Source of the DNA: CAZGSG01 sp964528095
GTDB lineage: Bacteria > Bacteroidota > Bacteroidia > Chitinophagales > Chitinophagaceae
NCBI GenBank assembly: GCA_964528095.1
Contig: CAZGSG010000046.1
Span: 1-26,572 of the forward strand
Reading direction: 5' to 3'
DNA: 26,572 nucleotides
Position 1 is the stretch's first letter. The number at the start of each line of letters is the position of its first letter. This document shows positions 25,216-26,572 of the stretch, piece by piece. The translations under genes were made by a program, and so were the position numbers. The notes under the pieces were generated by a model, which saw only the letters and a program-made list of their open reading frames with translations, searched no databases and was not told the DNA's origin.

Positions 25216-25252
25216 ATCTTGAGATACATCACCTCTCTTCCAAAATGCAACC

Positions 25253-25954
25253 ATGAAAAAAACAGTATTTTTTTTTGCTATTCTATTTATCCTGGCAGCT
25301 TGTAATAAGGATGCTAGCCACCAGGACACCCAACCTACTACAATAAATAAAGATCTGGCAAGACAAAAAGTAACTGAGTGGATGAGGATATTTCAGTCAA
25401 CACTTCCTGAGAACTCACAGCGTAAAATTGAGCATTTAAGAGCAAACATGGTTTTAAGTGAAATTGCCGTCTTAACCTTGTTAAATACAAAACAGGTATT
25501 TATTATTCCCTTAAAAAAAGATTTTGAAGCTTCGTTGTTAGGTGCCGGCGCACAAAAGAGCCTGATGCTTATATTAAACGAAAATGGAGAAGTTATTGCA
25601 AAAAACATCCTGCAGCATTCGGAGGAAGGAGGGCATTCTTCGGAAGATATTTTAAAAAGTGTATACCTGGGTATTGGCCGGACGGGTAATGATAGGTTGG
25701 TTTTTTACACGTTGGACCTACAGAAAGAGTTTGGGTGGCAATATGAAAACGGCGTATTGAAACAATATTTCAACGTTTCAAAAAAACCGAATGCAGTAAC
25801 TGGTACACCTAATACGACGATGAGTCTAAACTGCGTCGAATATTATTGGGTTACATACGAGAATGGCGTGCCTGTCAACTATGAATATTTATATACCAGG
25901 TGTATTGATGAAGAAGGTCACCTTCCGCCGGGGAGGGTAGTGGTGGTGAGGTAG
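25253..25954 (+). CDS. Lipoprotein of unknown function, N-terminal part (probably frameshifted)
   Basis: A 233-residue reading frame with a lipoprotein signal (MKKTVFFFAILFILAAC, Cys17) followed by a polar Thr/Asn/Gln linker. The rest is helix- then strand-rich with no motif I recognise; the segment NCVEYYWVTYENGVPVNYEY with paired Cys looks extracellular. The last residues (PPGRVVVVR) change character abruptly in a G-rich stretch and end at a TAG. The neighbouring frame, open from 25912 to 26436, continues as a Gly-rich linker and then normal protein sequence. I infer that 25253-26436 is one gene of about 393 codons broken by loss of one G in the G4 run at 25930-25933; the split could also be a sequencing error. 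Confidence 0.8.
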   Translation: MKKTVFFFAILFILAACNKDASHQDTQPTTINKDLARQKVTEWMRIFQSTLPENSQRKIEHLRANMVLSEIAVLTLLNTKQVFIIPLKKDFEASLLGAGAQKSLMLILNENGEVIAKNILQHSEEGGHSSEDILKSVYLGIGRTGNDRLVFYTLDLQKEFGWQYENGVLKQYFNVSKKPNAVTGTPNTTMSLNCVEYYWVTYENGVPVNYEYLYTRCIDEEGHLPPGRVVVVR

Positions 25955-26436
25955 GGCAGGTATGTGCTACACCAAATGCTATTGCACTTGCGCAAATTAA
26001 TGCGGTATATGCTACAGCTTTCAAAAGTCCCGGATCAAGCGCAGGTGCTGTGACGGGGCCAGATGAGAATGATATTATCAAAAAACCAGTGATCATAAGC
26101 AGGCATAGTGTTACATGGAATTGGCCGTTGGGATATAGTTCGACATATAAATTATTTTTTAACGGTGTTTTGTTTAAAAAGACAACCGATGCTGAGTGGA
26201 AATGGGAATCAATAGTGTACTCAAATATTTATAAAGTTTCAGGAGGAACACCTCCTTGTCTTTCAGCATCTGTCGGAGCAACTGTTGCAGGCCCCATTAT
26301 TAGCAGCGATAAAAAAAGCGCAAGCTTTACCTCTACGATACTGACTACACTCACTTATAGCTGCCTATTCGATTATGTGGATGGAACAAAATCAAAGTCT
26401 GTATCTGGAACCTACCCTGCAAATGATAATTATTAA
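25930..26436 (+). CDS. C-terminal part of the same lipoprotein gene in the shifted frame
   Basis: This frame has no ATG, GTG or TTG between its upstream stop (25909) and GTG 26050, yet bases 25930-26049 read as good protein: a Gly-rich spacer (GEGSGGEVGQ), then CATPNAIALAQINAVYATAF. It runs on without a stop to TAA 26434-26436 through VTWNWPLGYSSTYKLFF, WKWESIVYSNIYKVSGG and a strand-rich tail with two Cys (TPPCLSA, LTYSCLFDYV). It has no signal peptide of its own, so it would not reach the envelope unless joined to the lipoprotein frame before it. If annotated alone it would be the 128-residue ORF from GTG 26050. The function is unknown. Confidence 0.65.
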   Translation, partial: GEGSGGEVGQVCATPNAIALAQINAVYATAFKSPGSSAGAVTGPDENDIIKKPVIISRHSVTWNWPLGYSSTYKLFFNGVLFKKTTDAEWKWESIVYSNIYKVSGGTPPCLSASVGATVAGPIISSDKKSASFTSTILTTLTYSCLFDYVDGTKSKSVSGTYPANDNY

Positions 26437-26438
26437 TA

Positions 26439-26572
26439 ATGTCATCAAAAAAATTCCTTATAATGGCGATGTTTTTTGTCCTTATGGCAGACTGCTGCTT
26501 TAGCCAAATCGCAATAAACAATGCAAAACTAAAGGTAAGACTTCAAGAAACCACATTCCCTCAACCTGTATT
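26439..26572 (+). CDS. Exported protein, N-terminal part (3' truncated by window end)
   Basis: ATG 26439 follows the previous stop by two bases (TAATAATG). The 44 visible codons begin with a signal peptide (MSSKKFLIMAMFFVLMADCC) and a probable cleavage before Gln in CCFSQIAINN. The mature start (INNAKLKVRLQETTFPQPV) is polar. The frame is open to the window end. The tight spacing suggests co-transcription with the preceding lipoprotein gene, perhaps an accessory surface pair. The family is not recognisable from this much sequence. Confidence 0.7.
   Translation, partial: MSSKKFLIMAMFFVLMADCCFSQIAINNAKLKVRLQETTFPQPV

Noticed and set aside
25925..25940. Programmed -1 frameshift site in the lipoprotein gene
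   Set aside because: The sequence G GGG AGG allows P-site slippage but is not a good heptamer for tandem slippage, and I see no strong downstream structure. A one-base deletion is simpler; kept only as an alternative in the finding.
23719..26572. Mobile island at the right end
   Set aside because: No integrase, transposase, tRNA or flanking direct repeat is visible, so accessory status is only an impression from the unknown surface proteins.

Overview
This window looks like chromosomal DNA from a member of the Bacteroidota, most likely a Chitinophagaceae-type organism. The evidence is a type IX secretion (T9SS) C-terminal sorting domain, Bacteroidota -7 promoter boxes (TAnnTTTG), no consistent Shine-Dalgarno sequences, several TTG starts, and family content: DUF2490, a plug-less TonB-receptor-like barrel, a CCDC81-type HU protein and small Cys lipoproteins. 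I see no tRNA, rRNA, CRISPR array, transposase or phage gene. Most of the window is ordinary core or housekeeping DNA; the last ~1.6 kb looks more accessory.

Layout. 1-505: 3' part of a NarL/LuxR-type response regulator. 518-643 (-): a 41-residue lipoprotein. 944-6645 (+): DEDDh exonuclease, polyprenol-phosphate mannosyltransferase-like GT2, EamA transporter, secreted S9 peptidase. 6657-6779: two opposed arrays of a 7-bp repeat between convergent genes. 6798-7517 (-): unknown protein. 7599-8105 (+): histidine-phosphatase lipoprotein. 8111-8376: two hairpin repeats around a 27-codon remnant of a DUF2490 paralogue, followed by the intact DUF2490 gene (-). 9218-12006 (-): 2-oxoacid dehydrogenase E2 and CinA. 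12170-13552 (+): DacB (PBP4-type). 13617-16063 (-): compact operon DoxX, membrane protein, 4HBT thioesterase, site-2 protease. 16286-21655 (+): TPR protein, OM barrel, HU-CCDC81 membrane protein, the last two joined by a TAATG overlap. 21718-22611 (+): Cys4/SAM methyltransferase. 22616-23428 (-): glutaminyl cyclase lipoprotein. 23719-24987 (+): M43 metalloprotease carrying a T9SS sorting domain. 25253-26436 (+): a lipoprotein that appears to be split by a one-base frameshift. 26439-end (+): start of another exported protein.

How the parts connect. The window is dominated by the cell envelope and export. All seven predicted signal-peptidase-I substrates in it have Gln at the expected mature N-terminus, and the window also encodes a glutaminyl cyclase that would convert such Gln to pyroglutamate (the published 'Bacteroidetes Q-rule'). 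The TPR/barrel/HU operon could link inner membrane, periplasm and outer membrane; its HU protein lacks room for the SPOR domain I expect in this family. The most checkable new observations are the frameshifted lipoprotein near 25930, the DUF2490 remnant with duplicated hairpins at 8111-8376, the heptamer arrays at 6657-6779, and the small lipoprotein at 518-643.
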